Source: Pyrocephalus nanus (lineage: Eukaryota; Chordata; Aves; Passeriformes; Tyrannidae). From it: a DNA stretch of 64,000 bases. Position 1 is the first letter of the stretch; each line of letters starts with the position of its first letter. Below the pieces are notes generated by a model. That model made no database searches. It had not been told where the DNA came from and worked only from the letters and a program-made list of their open reading frames with translations. Of this stretch, positions 27,501 through 39,936 are shown one piece after another. Location: contig CM076261.1 in assembly GCA_038380795.1 (NCBI GenBank), positions 36,419,866-36,483,865 of the forward strand, in the 5' to 3' direction. Both the position numbers and the translations under genes were made by a program.

Positions 27501-29502
27501 AGGACTGTCTTCCAGTTTTCACTTCTGCATTGGGGATTATCTGAGACATACCCACAAATATGTCAAGCGTGCATAATAGTCATATTTAAATAAATCTGCA
27601 CTTCCGTGTATTCTCATGAACTCAGATTATACTCTGAAGTATTATATACTCAGATGGGTTTAGAGATTTGTTTCTCAGTACCTCAACAAGCTGAAGGAAC
27701 TGGACCACAGGTATTCCATGAATATCAACAAACACAAATGCAAGAGCATCTTTGCGTAGTCTAAGGACTCACACTATGTAGCAGCTATGCAAAAGAGAAC
27801 CTGAGAGTTTTGAGGTATGAATGGAATATGAATAAGCAATGTTTCCTTGCAGCAGTGAAATTAATCACATATTGGGCTGAAATATTAAGTCACAAGGACA
27901 GACTGTCATTTCTTCTCTTCATTTAATGCTCATGAATCTACACTTATTGTTTCTAATTTTGTATATGTAGCAGAAGAAAAATATTGGAAAACCAGAATGG
28001 CCTCAGCTGGGTGCCATCAGTCATAGGCGGAAAGTTGGAGCACATGATATAAAAGAAACTTCAATCAGAAGTTTATTCATTTAGCCTGGAAAATAAAAGG
28101 TTATGGATATCTCATTTTAGTTTTTCACTATCCAAAGGGAGGGTTGTAGAGGTGTATCCGTATTCTCCTCAGATCCACAGAGCAAAAGGAAAAATGGTCA
28201 AAAGGCCTGAAGTTCCAAAGGGGGAAATTCCAACTGGACAGAAAGAAATTATTTTCCACAATTAGAATCACTGGAAGAGAGGCTCAGACTGTGTTGTACT
28301 TTTATCCTCAGAGATTTTCAAAATTCATCAGTACAAGCTCATGAGAAAACATATATAAATTTGAATTTAGTGTTTTTTATGGAAAGAATTCCGCTATCCA
28401 GAGGTGTCTTGCAATTTAAATTATACTAGGAACCCTATGAGGACTCAGTGGCATGTGATGCCAGTCTGTAAATGCCAGTATGTATTCCTTAGTCACAAGA
28501 TTTAGTATCATGTATGAGCTTCAATGAAACTGCCTACTTCTCAGTCATGACACCAATAAAATCATATGAAAAGAAGACTGGCTAATCAACTTGTGAATTT
28601 CAGGAAAATATCCATTTCCTGGGGAAGTATTTTGTATAGGGCACAAAATTGCAGCACCAGACATGGTGGAATTCTTAATGTATTGTACAGTACACTTATT
28701 ATGTATGTATAGTTCAGAGATAGACGAGTAAATAGACAAAAAAATAGGTGGAAAAATAATGGTATAGAAAGTGACCTGTAGTCTGCCGGGAGTTTAAATG
28801 CCCTCAGAAAATAATTCATAGATGCCCAGACAAAGAAGTTCAGACTTGATTTTCCAGTTGGATAGGACTGCAAAGAAGGATTAACTATTTTGTCAGGAGA
28901 ATTAGCAAGTGACTGAGATTTTATGAGTGTGAGTAATTGCAGAATAAAAGACAAACAGTAAAAGACAGAAAGGATCCTGGGAATGCTCAGGGTCTGAATT
29001 TCTCTGGTTGACGGTATTTTAAAGTTAAAAAAAAAAATCAAATCAATCAAATTTTTAACAAACCCCAAATCTTTGAATAAAAAATTTGAAAGATAAATGA
29101 TGCATTATTTGCTGCTGTGAAAATGTTAGTTTTGGAACTCATATGAAGTTAGATAAACGTACTAATATGAAAAGAGATTCCATGTGGTTACAAATCTGAC
29201 TCTAATGCAACTACTGTGCATGTTGTTACTTTATTAGAATAATAAAACAAGATACAAGAATAAACAAAATAATAACTACATCACCACTCATTTGATATCT
29301 GATAGCTCTAGAATTAATGTCTATGATATTTGTTTTATAAATCCATGATCTGCCATGATACTGGAAGCCACTATGACACTGAAGCATCAGCTAATAGCAC
29401 TTCAAAAACAGTTAATTACTAAAACACCACATCCAGCTACTTGAAGATATCATATGAAACAAACTCTTTAGTGTTTCTTGAGTACTTTAAAATTTGCAAA
29501 TA
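24541..29502. other. AT-rich non-coding DNA, no gene seen
   Basis: No supported gene. The longest open frame (minus strand, 28586-29068) begins at a TTG rather than ATG and encodes a hydrophobic Phe/Leu-rich string with no domain that I recognise, as expected from AT-rich DNA. No transposon could be named. Confidence 0.65.
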
Positions 29503-29507
29503 GTACT
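29503..29507. repeat. Target-site duplication GTACT, left copy
   Basis: GTACT directly precedes the LTR at 29508 and recurs exactly after its other end at 30134-30138. Confidence 0.8.
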
Positions 29508-30133
29508 TGTAGTTTAACCCTGCTAGGCAGCTCAGCACCACACAGCTACTCACTCTCTCTCACAGAGGTGGGAAAGAGAATCAGAAGAGTAAACGAGAGA
29601 AAACTCATGGGCTGAGATAAAGACAGTTCAACAAGTAAACTCCCCCCCCCCCACTCCACCAAAAAAAACAAACAAACCAACTGAACAAAAAAAAAAAGAA
29701 AACTCCAAATAAAAAGACAAACCATAATAATTACTCATCACCAACCAACCAATGACGGACAGTCCCTGAGCCACTGTAGTCCAAGAAAATTAGTCTTCCA
29801 GCTTTTATTGTGGAACATGACACCATGTGGTATGAAATACCCCTTTGGTTAGTTGGAATCAGCTATCCTGGCTGCATCCCCTCCTAACTTCTTGTGCACT
29901 TCTATTTTTATATATTAAAAATAAAATTTGTTTTCCGTGCTCCAGACAAACCCAAACCCTCCTCACTGGCCAGCCAGAGTGAGAAATAGAAAAGGCCTTA
30001 ACACTGTGTATGCACTGTTCCTCAATGACTAAAATATCAGTGTGTTAACAGTCTTTACATCACACGTTTGAAACAGAGCTCCATGTAAGTTACTATGAGG
30101 AAAGTAAACTCTAGCCCAGCCAAAACCGGTCCT
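29508..30133 (-). mobile_element. Solo LTR of avian endogenous retrovirus (ERVL-like), 626 bp, minus strand
   Basis: This matches an LTR family that is very common in birds. On the plus strand it opens with TGTAGTTTAACCC, passes CAGCACCACACAGCTACTCA, an A-rich and C-rich middle (29641-29720), and CCCCTTTGGTTAG with CCTGGCTGCATCCCCTCC, and ends with CTAGCCCAGCCAAAACCGGT. Transcription would run on the minus strand, because U3 begins at the right end and a degenerate TATA-like ACAATAAAAG lies near 29806. Both ends are flanked by a perfect 5-bp duplication, GTACT, which fits ERVL-type integration. The terminal CA/TG at the right end has mutated. No internal viral genes are present, so it is a solo LTR. 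Confidence 0.85.
29641..29720. repeat. C-run and A/C-rich tract inside the LTR
   Basis: A poly(C) run at about 29641-29652 is followed by A-rich DNA with CAAAC units. This low-complexity segment belongs to the LTR and varies in length between copies of such elements. Confidence 0.75.
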
Positions 30134-30138
30134 GTACT
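30134..30138. repeat. Target-site duplication GTACT, right copy
   Basis: An exact second copy of GTACT directly after the LTR; together with 29503-29507 it fixes the element boundaries. Confidence 0.8.
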
Positions 30139-30716
30139 CTCACTCATAAAAAGTTTAGAAGAAAAGATCACTTCATGCAATAATTATCAGATCATACATG
30201 AAGCTCAAGTTCATAAAAGTCATTTTGCCTTTGAATAATTAACTTGTGAACATCTTTACTTGGGCTTAAGTCTATCTGCATAATTCAGCTTTCAGTCTTT
30301 GTTATTAGACCTGATTTTACAAATATTTCTGTATAATCTTAACCCTTATGCATAGCAATCAGTTGCTATTGACAGTAGCAAAGTAAAGCCATGCTCAAGT
30401 TTTTTTGATTAATCAGGTCTAATGCTACTTTAGTAAGGACTTGTGTGATGCACAGTGCCCACGTCTATATTTTATGCTCTTTTAGGAGACCATGCAGGTG
30501 AGCTGGTACCTTCTGGAGGGAAGAGAGCTTGACAGAGAAGGAAGGTCCTGAGAAGGGTTGAGGAGCCAGTAGCCAATCCTGTTCCTGCTCTATCATGGTC
30601 AACATGGCAGCAAGTTTATAATAATTTCTTTTGGTTGATTTTGTTCTCATTGATTTAGTCATTCTGAGTGTCCTGTGTAAAAAGCTAGGAATTCTTTCTG
30701 CTCTAATAAAACACAG
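30139..30716. other. AT-rich non-coding DNA, no gene seen
   Basis: Unique DNA between the solo LTR and the G/T block. No open frame or repeat that I can name. Confidence 0.6.
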
Positions 30717-30945
30717 GTGGGTTTTTTTGTTTTGTTTTGGTGTGGTTTTTTGTTTTATTTTTGGGGGGGGGTTTGTTTGTTTTGTTGGTTTTTTGTTTTA
30801 TTTTGTTTTTGGTTTTGGTGGGGGTTTTTTGTTTGTTTGTGGGGTTTTTGTTTTGTTTTGGTTTGGTTTGGTTTTTGGTGTTTTTTTGTTTGTTTGTTTT
30901 TTTGTTATGTTTTCTTTGGTTGTGGTTTGTTTTTTTTTTTAAGTT
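30717..30945. repeat. Extreme G/T-only low-complexity block
   Basis: For about 228 bases the plus strand is almost entirely T and G, with a handful of A and a single C, built from TTTTG, TTTGG and TTTG words. It contains a G9 run (30763-30771), a G5 run (30820-30824) and a G4 run (30841-30844). Because stop codons need A, three overlapping plus-strand frames and a minus-strand frame stay open here. Their Phe/Val/Gly-rich or Lys/Asn/Thr-rich translations are composition artefacts, not genes. Confidence 0.9.
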
Positions 30946-33292
30946 TAAGGACATTTTAGTCTTTGAGAAACTTGCACCAGAAAAAAAATCTGAGGTAGGG
31001 TCATGTTAAAGTGCTGACTTTTTCATGGTCCAAGAACACCATGAAGGCACAGTATTTGCATCAGTTTCTACTGAAGCAATAATATTGAAAGTTATTCTCT
31101 GTTCTCTTGAACACAACTGTTGTTTTTCTTCAGAGCCACCCTGAAAAACTTTACTAGCTCTTTTAGAAGAGAGTCAATGCTCCATTTTTTTTCATCCTTA
31201 TTTTTTAATGTTGTTGAAAGTGATTACAGTAATTTTGAAGGTTCTTTGGGCTATTAGCCCATTCTTAGTCACTGACCCAATTAATCTATAATTATAGAAA
31301 AATAAATAAAATTTGATTGCTTCTTATCTTTTCTGAAGGGTCAAGAGTCCTGCGTGTGTAGCCTGGAGAGCATGCCTACTGTAATAGAAAACAGTATCTG
31401 TTTGCCATAAAATAGTATTTGACTATTGTTTCTCTGGGAAGCTTGTGTTTTCATGAGTAAACCTAAAATATATTAGCTATTTTACAAATGTTTTGTATTA
31501 CCTGTTCTTGCTTTGTCTATATTGTTTACACTTATTAACCCAAATAATTAAAAGTTATCTATGCTCTAAATTATTTTATTTACCAGGGCAAGGGGCAGGT
31601 GTGCAAATCCTCTGGTGATTTTTACTTCATAGAGAAATTGTGTCATTTAGGATTTTAAACCCGAGTTTCCAGCATTTCTGATTTTTACTATGATAGATAA
31701 GATCTGAGGTAGAGTGAATTTTTCTTTTTTTCACAGCAAAAAAAGAGATGGTCTTACAAGGTCTTGTATAGCCTTTTCCTTGTGGACGGGGCAACTGATT
31801 TTTTTCAGGTACTAAAAGCAGAAATAAGCTAAAAGCTTGTATCCATTTTCTGGATTCATTAGTTTCTTTCAAGATATATGGAGGTTTCAAGGTGGACATT
31901 TGGATGCTTATGGAAAGATATCTCTTAATTCTTTTCTTGATAGTCTTATTTGTTGATCTTGAGTCAACAAAGGCCTGAAGCCAGTAAATGGCTGTCAGTG
32001 TCTTGTGAAGAACTAGCAGAGCTTTCAGAGAGAGACTTGAGTACTTAACTAAATGTTCTCCTAAACTGAAAGAGAAATGCTTCTGAAACTAAATGGGCTG
32101 ATAAGCAGAGCTGAAATTGAAAGCAGGTGGAAAGAAATACTAACTTTTAGTCAGCACTGGAGCTGGAACATTGCTCCTTCATAGCTACATCATGCTCTAT
32201 AACATAGAGTTTTTTTTGAGTCTGTTGTTAATTTGCATTTCTGAAGGATATGTCTGACTATAAAGCCAACTCTTAGTTCCTCCCCAGGGTTAGGCAAGAG
32301 CATGTTGTATTAATTCAAGTTTATTTTTTCTAACATAAAACCCAAAAAATGTACAATTTACAAGTTTCCAATAATTGTGTCTTTTGAAAGCATATGGAAA
32401 TATCATTAACCATAGATAAGCTCCTGGTGCTAAAAGCACATGGTGGGTAATAAAGGTGATTACAAGCATTGCCAGGACACAAATAGAATTTCATGGGAGA
32501 TGAGTGAGACGGGAAAGCTGGTGTTCAGCTTTACCATCTGTGGAAGAGGCCTAATGAGAAATGAATGTTGCCTGAGTGATATACTGGTATTTCATCTCTC
32601 CTCTCAGCAGTACTGACTGGTGGCATTATGAATCAAATAGAACGGAGAAATTCTCTGTGCCAGATGGTAAGCTCAACTCCTCCAAACAGTATTTAAAAGC
32701 AAAGTTGAAAAGAGGCTCTTTCCTGGTGCTAGTCTGAAAGCTCAAAAAGTTTGAAAGTGATTATGATAGTATTTGGATGGTGCCAATGAGGAGCAAAAGC
32801 TAACATCACCATTCTGCAGGAAGCTTTGCAATAATACATGGGATACAATTGGGAGTTTAAGGGAATTGGATGTGGAGGTTATATGTAGGAAAACAGAGGG
32901 GTGATATGAACAACTACTTCAATAACAGTATATTATTTAACACAAAGTCAAAATGAAGCTGGTTATAATACTGCAAACAAGTGCATTGGCCTAGATAATG
33001 AAATAGCTGTTCATCTCATCCCATGTTTCCTAAGTACACCATTTGCAACTACACTTACATACTCTAAGCTGCTGTGTCTTGCTTCATTATACTGTCTTCT
33101 GAAGTATTTTCTTCCAACTCATCAGCTGATGTTGTGACTTCTCTACCAGCTGAACTCCCTATTATCGTAAATGTAGATGTTAATATTTTCTCTTTTTCCA
33201 CTTTCTTTTTTGCTACTGAAGTGCCACCATGGGCTGTACTCCTTTGGTATTGATAGCTGCTCTTAACACCTCTTCCAAAATTTAAACAGAAA
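30946..33292. other. AT-rich non-coding DNA, no gene seen
   Basis: No supported gene, RNA or named repeat. Open frames reach at most 90 codons (minus strand, 31627-31899) and have no recognisable motif. Confidence 0.65.
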
Positions 33293-33758
33293 GATCATAG
33301 AATCAGTGGAGAAGACCTTTAAGACCACCAAGTCCAGCAACTAACTTAGTGCTGCAAAGTCTATCACTAAACCACACCCCTAAGAACAACTATTCATCTT
33401 TTAAATACCTCCAGGGATGGTGACTCCACGTCTTCCCTGGGCAGCCTCTTCTAGTGCTTGTCAACCCTTTCAGTGAAGAAATTCTTCAAAATATCCAATT
33501 TAAATCTCCCCTAGTACAATTAGAGTGGACTTCCTCTTGTCCTGCCACTTGCTATTTAGGAAAAGAAACCGACCACCACCTCACTACAGTCTCTTTTCAG
33601 GTAGTTTCAGACAAGGTAAGATCCTTCCCTGAGCCTCCTTTTCTCCAGGCTAAACAACCCCAGCTCCCTCAGCCACTCCTCTTAGGATTTGGGCTCCAGC
33701 GCCTTCCCCAGCCTCATTACCTATCTCTGGACACGCTCTAGCACCTCAGTTCTCATAC
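33293..33758 (-). mobile_element. CR1 LINE, 3' fragment with intact 3' terminus, minus strand
   Basis: The left edge GATCATAGAATC is the complement of the CR1 terminal motif ATTCTATGAT, so the 3' end is preserved. Reading right, the copy carries AAGACC...CCAAGTCCAGC, ACCTCCAGGGATGGTGACTC, CCCTGGGCAGCCTCTTCTAG, TTTCAGTGAAGAAATTCTTC, CTTCCTCTTGTCCTGCCACT and CTCCAGGCTAAACAACCCCA, and ends at CTGGACACGCTCTAGCACCTC. These are landmarks of the end of ORF2 and the 3' UTR in avian CR1. It is 5'-truncated at about 465 bp. The two plus-strand open frames that overlap it (33454-33741 and 33689-33946) are antisense shadows. Confidence 0.93.
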
Positions 33759-34688
33759 AAACCAGGATGCTCCTGGACTCCTCGGGAATAAATCTTTGCC
33801 CACTACAACACATTAGATTTTTTCCAATGGTACATTTAAAACCAAGCCTCAATGCTCTGAAGTGTTTAGATGTATTGAGTTTTAGACTAAACACGTTACA
33901 TTTTCAGAAGGAAAAGACACATCTGTTCCAGAATGTGAAGATCTAAAAATTAAGATATTCCATATCCCAGTCTCTTATGTGAACTACAAGACACTACTAG
34001 TAATTTGCCCTGTAGTACTTCTCCCAAGCAATCAGTTTTCCTGTTTTGTGGCATATAATCACATATATGTATCTGTAACCAAGTAGAAAAATCTGTGTCT
34101 ATCATCACATCCAGTGAAATTGCATTTAATAATTAAAACTTGCCATCTTGCTCCAAGGTATCAAACTATTTAATCACTTTAAAAAAATAATTACCAGTGG
34201 TGGTTATTAGCTAGTTTATTATACAAACAAACACACCAAACCTCTGCAGAGAATAAGTCTTATACTTAAACAGCAGAGTTGCAGATCAAGGAACTTTAAG
34301 TCAGTTGTCAGCTCTACAGCAGTATTAAGCTAATGTGAAGGAGTAAGCAAAATTAAATATGCTGTATATATAAGCTTAGCAGAACTAATGTTCATTCTGG
34401 AAGGAGTGGTTGGCTTACAACGGTTAACCCTTTCTTCTGCCCTTTTGTCTTACACAGAGATTTGCTAACCTAATGTAATGAATTACATCCTCAGCAGCAC
34501 TGAATACTACCAGCTGTGCAGATAACTCCTGACTTCAGAAAGGCTGAGCTATCCATCATTTTTAATGTTTACTGATGCATAGCCTACATTTCTGCTCCCT
34601 AGCCTCTGACTCTGAACTTGTGCTTTCACCCATTCCTGTTTCATTCCCTGCACATTTCCTATATAGTAACTATGCATACTTCTAGTAC

Positions 34689-34990
34689 TGTTACAAGTTA
34701 CCAATAAAACCGGGCTGCAAAGCTGCAATAAAGAAATAGTTTATTATAAAAGCATTAAAAACGAGCAAAAAGGAACAGTGCACTGGGCTGTTTTTGCACT
34801 GTGGCAAGAGACAGCAGCTACTTAATGTCTCTTCTCCCTTTTTGAACCATTCCAGTTCCCATATTTCGCAATCAGAAGTCTGGAGTGCGCATGCATAAGT
34901 CTCAAGGGCTGCAGTCTTGCTGGATGATTGTATCTGTGTTTCTGGAGCCACAGTCAAACATGAGATGTTTATTGGGTTTTGAATTTTCAC
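34689..34990 (-). mobile_element. Possible LTR remnant, minus strand
   Basis: On the minus strand this block carries in sequence a GC-richer U3-like part with TGCATGCGCACTCC (about 34887), TTTTATAATAAAC (about 34745) resembling a TATA or poly(A) signal, CTTTATTGCAGC, and a terminal CTTGTAACA. This resembles U3-R-U5 architecture, but I cannot name a family and found no target-site duplication. It could equally be unique DNA. Confidence 0.25.
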
Positions 34991-36899
34991 TAAGAACATG
35001 TATTCTGTTTTCTTCTTTCCTGTAAAAAGGATTACCTTGTCTGAGATTCTTTTCTTGAGTTACTGGAAGGGCTGATTATCCATTTACCTTAAGAAAAGAT
35101 TTGTGTATCCCTTTGTCTGTTTTCGGATAGGAATTTTCCTGGCAAACAGTGTCTTATGTTTTACTGGAAAAGGGGTTTGTTACAAAACACAGAATTCTAC
35201 CAATAATTTTACTACAGAAAAAAAATACAGAAGGTTATGATTACAGAGGAATTACAAGTATTCAATTAATTTTATTACACTCTTACATTCTTAATTTATT
35301 ACAGTACTTGCCAATTCCCTTTTTTTTTCTGATTGGTCCCTGGGAAACTTTAATAGATCTGTTTGTGGAAGATCTGTGTTTCTTGATGATACTGGCAGGA
35401 TCACACAGTCAAGTACTCTTTTTTTACTGCTGGTGGCAGGGCATTTGGGAATCTTAGATATACTCCACTTTAGCCTTAGATTTCTTCAGGAAAGGGAGCT
35501 CTACTATGCATTCAGCATCAAGTGAAAAATTAAACAATGAACTTAGTTGTTGCCTCAAGTTGCCACTGTACCATAAAACCATGTTTACAGAAGTATACTT
35601 TGAATCCACAATGCTTTATACCATTTATAGCAGTTATAAGCCTACTAGATGGGCAAAATTTAACACAGATTTTAAATATTGTAGAGTTTTACTCTTGAAA
35701 GGACTTTATTTTCAAAAGGTGGAGGGCAGCAACTGGTCCATTTCAGATGCCATAAGATAGCTGGTTAGCCTGAGCTTTTAAGAACTTTCAGTAATATAAG
35801 ATAAAATGAGAGCTTAAAAATCTCTTCAAGAAATGGAATACACTACAAATCTTCTAAACAATCAAATAAACACATTGGTAAACCCTCTCCACTCCTTTCC
35901 CTGCCATAGTTTATTGTTTTTAGATGTGCCATGTCCTCCAGAAACTGATAAAACATTGTCCTGATTTTGATTCACAGACCTTCTGAAGAAGTCAACACAT
36001 ATCAGGAATATAGAGTCATTTCATTGTAACCATCAAGGCTGGGTTTTTTTAACTAGTCTTATCATATGTGTTTAATGAACTTTTAGATATCTTATCATAA
36101 AACTTTTCAGTTCAGAATAAAGGCAAGTTTGTTTCTTGTTGCAGAGTATATGGCAAGAATAAATGATTTTGTTTGAAACTATTTCCTTACATGAAGTATT
36201 TAGGTTGGGAAATAATTCAGACAGGCATAACATATGCTTTCTATTTTATAGCAGAATAGTACTATCTGAGACTAAGACAGACACAGTAAATAATGTTGCA
36301 ATGTCTTAACAAGTACTCAGTAGATAAAGTCAAGTAATGCTAATACAGTATAGAAAAGGGTGAAAATATAAAGACTTGCAAATAAAACTAAATGCCTGCT
36401 CAGAAAGAGAACTGCTTTGTGTTTTTTCTATACAACCTAACCAAAATAAATTAAACAAGCCAACCCTATTAGCATTTAAAAACAGAGCAGTTGCCAAAAT
36501 ATAAATTAGTTAATTCTTTTCTATTAGCGAATGGTCAGCAGATGTCTTGAAGCACTTAAAAGAGAAAGAGTAGGTTGGCACATGGCTTATTCTTTATGTT
36601 AGGAAGGAGGTGAACCAAGTTTCTTTTCACTTCACATGAAAATTCAAATAAGGAGTTTGTTGCTGGTTTTTAAAATTTATATATGTCCTGTTGTAGAATT
36701 TGTGGTTCAAGTTTGAAATATATATTATGGCAGGAAGACCTGTCCTCCATGGCAAGTTTCCTGCTAAAGCTACATGGCATAGGTGTAGTGCAGTCTTGCC
36801 CTGGGATTTGAATCTGATTCAGTGGATCTGGCACTTATGAGATGAATGAGTAGTGCCTGAGATTCAAGGGATTCTGATGTTCTGCTAGGCTGTGAACTG

Positions 36900-36900
<1 letters not shown>

Positions 36901-36937
<37 letters not shown>

Positions 36938-36938
36938 A
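36901..36938. repeat. T-rich homopolymer tract
   Basis: The plus strand reads almost pure T with two interrupting C. On the minus strand it is an A-tail-like run, but no retroposon body was recognised upstream of it. Confidence 0.9.
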
Positions 36939-39936
36939 CTGCATGAATGATTCCAGGTTAACAAAAAGAGCCCATCTCCTCAGTATGAAGTGTGTTTGAA
37001 GTTAAGGAAAACATATGAAGTCAGTGGTGATAAACTTCCAACTGCTATTGTACTCCTAAGAGAGTTCTATGGGTTTGCACTTTTAGTTGTATACTTGTAT
37101 AAAGAGCTAATTTTGCTGATGTCTGACTATGTTTAGTAGTGTACTGTGTAAACACCAAACCTTACTAACTGGTTACTTGTTGGCAGAAGTTCTGTGCAGT
37201 GCATACTATATTTTATCTGATCTTTTTTTTCTATATTCATGTACACTGCTGTCTTAGCTTTACCCAAACAAATCCCCTACTGGGTGTATCTGCTGTGATA
37301 TCAATGTGTTTATAAATACGTGATTTTAAACAGGAATCTAAGGATTAATCTCTACTATATGGCTCCATGTCTCTGACTAAATAGGATATAGATCTAGAAA
37401 AAGGCTTGTGCAACTATATACACCCCAGTTGGTCTTATAGAGGCTAGAGACTTAGTGTTTAATTGGGTGACTTCTCTCATTAGCACCTGGACCCTGCTGG
37501 TTGCAAGCTACCTTTGTTCAACTGGCAATCCCAGAACCAATATGCAGAAGTCCTTATGTGCAGAAGCCACAGCAGGGTGGCTCCCACAGCTGTATGTTCA
37601 AACCAATATATAGTCTGTCCCTCAAGATAATAGATACCTCCCTAAAGGAAATATGTGTTTATATATTATATATTGGAAAAAAAGGGAATTTCTTAACCCC
37701 TTGACTAAACTTCCTGCAACATCCACGCATACTTGATGAAAATTATTTTAATCAAAGAAAGCAGTGAAAAATTTTTACTAGGGTACTTGACAATAAATAT
37801 AATAAAATAATGCATCTTGAAAAAAAATATTTCTATTATTATGTTCCTGTAATTGTAAAAATATGGTCAATCCTCTGGGGAGCTCATGGCTTTGGAAGAG
37901 GTAGAGGAGTAGTTCTCTATGTTATTACTAGTCACAGCTGATGTAACTTCTGTGGCTTGCTTAATCCACTGTTGTTTCTACATGTGAAGCAGCGTACTTG
38001 CACTTGAAATAGAACAAACATATACTATATTGAAGATTTAAACTATGTGAGAGACAGACATTTTGACAGGGTTATTGTTCTTTTACAGACCCATCTTTTT
38101 TTTCTTTTTTTTTGCTACAGTTCACATTGTGATAATTTTCATTACAAACTGATCTACATTCTTTAGAAAGAACAAAGTTCCACCATTCTTGTTACACGGT
38201 CTTATTTTCTGCAAGATTATTTTCTCCTTGATGTTTTTCAGCAAGTTGGTTTCACTATTTTTTTTTTATCCCAGCTGAATCCGAGTTCCAGAATACCTGT
38301 CTTTCGTTCATCAAACACAACAGTTTTTTCAAGAATCAAGACTTGAGTTTTGCTTTTTAAAGCTTTAAAAGCTATATATTCATTCCTTACAAACATCTTT
38401 CATTGTATTATCAGTTCTCAAGTCCCACACCACAAAAATGTTTTCAAGGGCATATTGTATGTTGAAGCTCTTGCAAAATTCATACAATGATGATTTGTGT
38501 GATTTGTCAATCACCTTAAGTAAATACATCAATGTTTGTTATAAATAAATCATCATAAAATTAACAATTAATCCTTGGCTTAGCAGTTGCTAAAGTGAAG
38601 TAGTGTTTGGTAAAAACATAAGTAGGATATGTGGATGCAAATCACAAAGATGTCTTGCTGCGTTAACTGGAATCAGCAAGGTTTTAAACATCAGGATATT
38701 CACATATAAGCAGTTGCTTAGTATTTTATCTAAAGCAGTCTGTTAAGCAGTCTTCTGTAACTTGGAAATTAAGCCAGGCCTTTGTGTTCCATTGCCAGTG
38801 AACATGTAAGTGTGTAAACTTAACCCTTTCTCAACCCTTCCATTTATAAAGGTAACCTAGTACAGGGCTCTACTCATAGTAGCATTGGTCCAAAACATTC
38901 AAGACCAAAAAGACTATCCTGCTCTAGTTTTGAAGTTTATGTTTCTCAGTGACAAAGGTTTTTCATGGTATGTATCCAAAAGTCCTGTGACTGATACTTT
39001 CCTACCAGTTTTTAAAAGCTGCTGTGAAAAAGTAGTCTCTCCCAAAGTTTCTCTAATTGTTATCTTCTTACTTAAAATCCTTGGTCATTGAAATGTTCCC
39101 ATATTGTTCATGTAGTTGAGACTAAACTTTCAATAATTTTGCCAAATAAAGTGGAACCTAATAGCACTAAGTTTTACCTTATATCTATCCACAGTTGCTT
39201 TAGCAACAAAAGGCTCCTCATGTGGTTGCCTCCCTTCATAGGTAAATAATTATGTTTTGCAACTGAAATCTTTCTCCAGGGATTCAGTGCCTACTGTATT
39301 GATCTTATGCTGGATTTGGTCACATTATGACAAATAGCAGGAGCTGATTATGTTTCACTGTTCACAAGACTCTGCAGCATTCCTAGATTCATTTCTAATA
39401 ATGGTTATGGCTTTTGTTAGTACTATCTGTTAAGGTTGACTCACACTCTTCTTTTCATCATATTTCTATTTCCAGGAATGCTTTAGACTGAGATACTGCA
39501 AAGCTATTACTATCTCCTGGAATATATAGAGTCAACTTGAACACCAAATATTTTCTAAACAAGTCATGTGGAATCCATGTCAATACTTGTTATTTTTTTT
39601 CCAAAAAAATAAAAAAGTGTGCAGATGGTAAACCAGCAATAGGAACTGTTTTTTGGATGGGACTTATATACTTAGGGAGCTTTAGGACAGTTGGTTATCC
39701 CACTATCATCTACTTGCTGCAGCTGAATTCATGCTTCACAGTTCTGTGGCATGCATCATTGCCTTGAGGAAAGTTGATTTGGATGGTATGGGAAGCCACT
39801 TTAAGTTTCAAAATTATTTACATTTGCTGAGTCTATGGTAGTAAAATGTTGTGACAGGTAGATTAAACACTGAAGAGCTTTCAGGGAGTTGAGGGTGGGA
39901 AAGGAGCAAATAACATTTGTTAACGTTATTTATGAT

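Larger units (their letters stand above)
33759..39936. other. AT-rich non-coding DNA, one possible LTR remnant, no gene seen
   Basis: No supported gene. Open frames of 102 codons occur near 34691-34999 (minus) and 35149-35457 (plus) with no recognisable domain. A T-rich tract lies at 36901-36938 and a shorter one near 38094-38114. The segment 34689-34990 is listed separately as a weak LTR candidate. Confidence 0.6.

Noticed and set aside
28586..29068. 160-codon minus-strand open frame
   Set aside because: It opens at TTG, not ATG. The translation is a hydrophobic Phe/Leu/Ser string with no known domain, no CDS context and no splice structure, as expected by chance in AT-rich DNA.
29641..29720. 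Separate simple repeat or retroposon tail
   Set aside because: It sits in the middle of the 626-bp LTR, where elements of this type carry C-rich and A-rich tracts.
30763..30844. G-quadruplex in the G/T block
   Set aside because: The three G runs are separated by about 48 and 16 bases and only the first is long, so a stable canonical quadruplex is doubtful.
30631..30959. Overlapping open frames of 80-103 codons on both strands
   Set aside because: They are produced by the G/T-only composition, which lacks the A needed for stop codons; the translations are low complexity.
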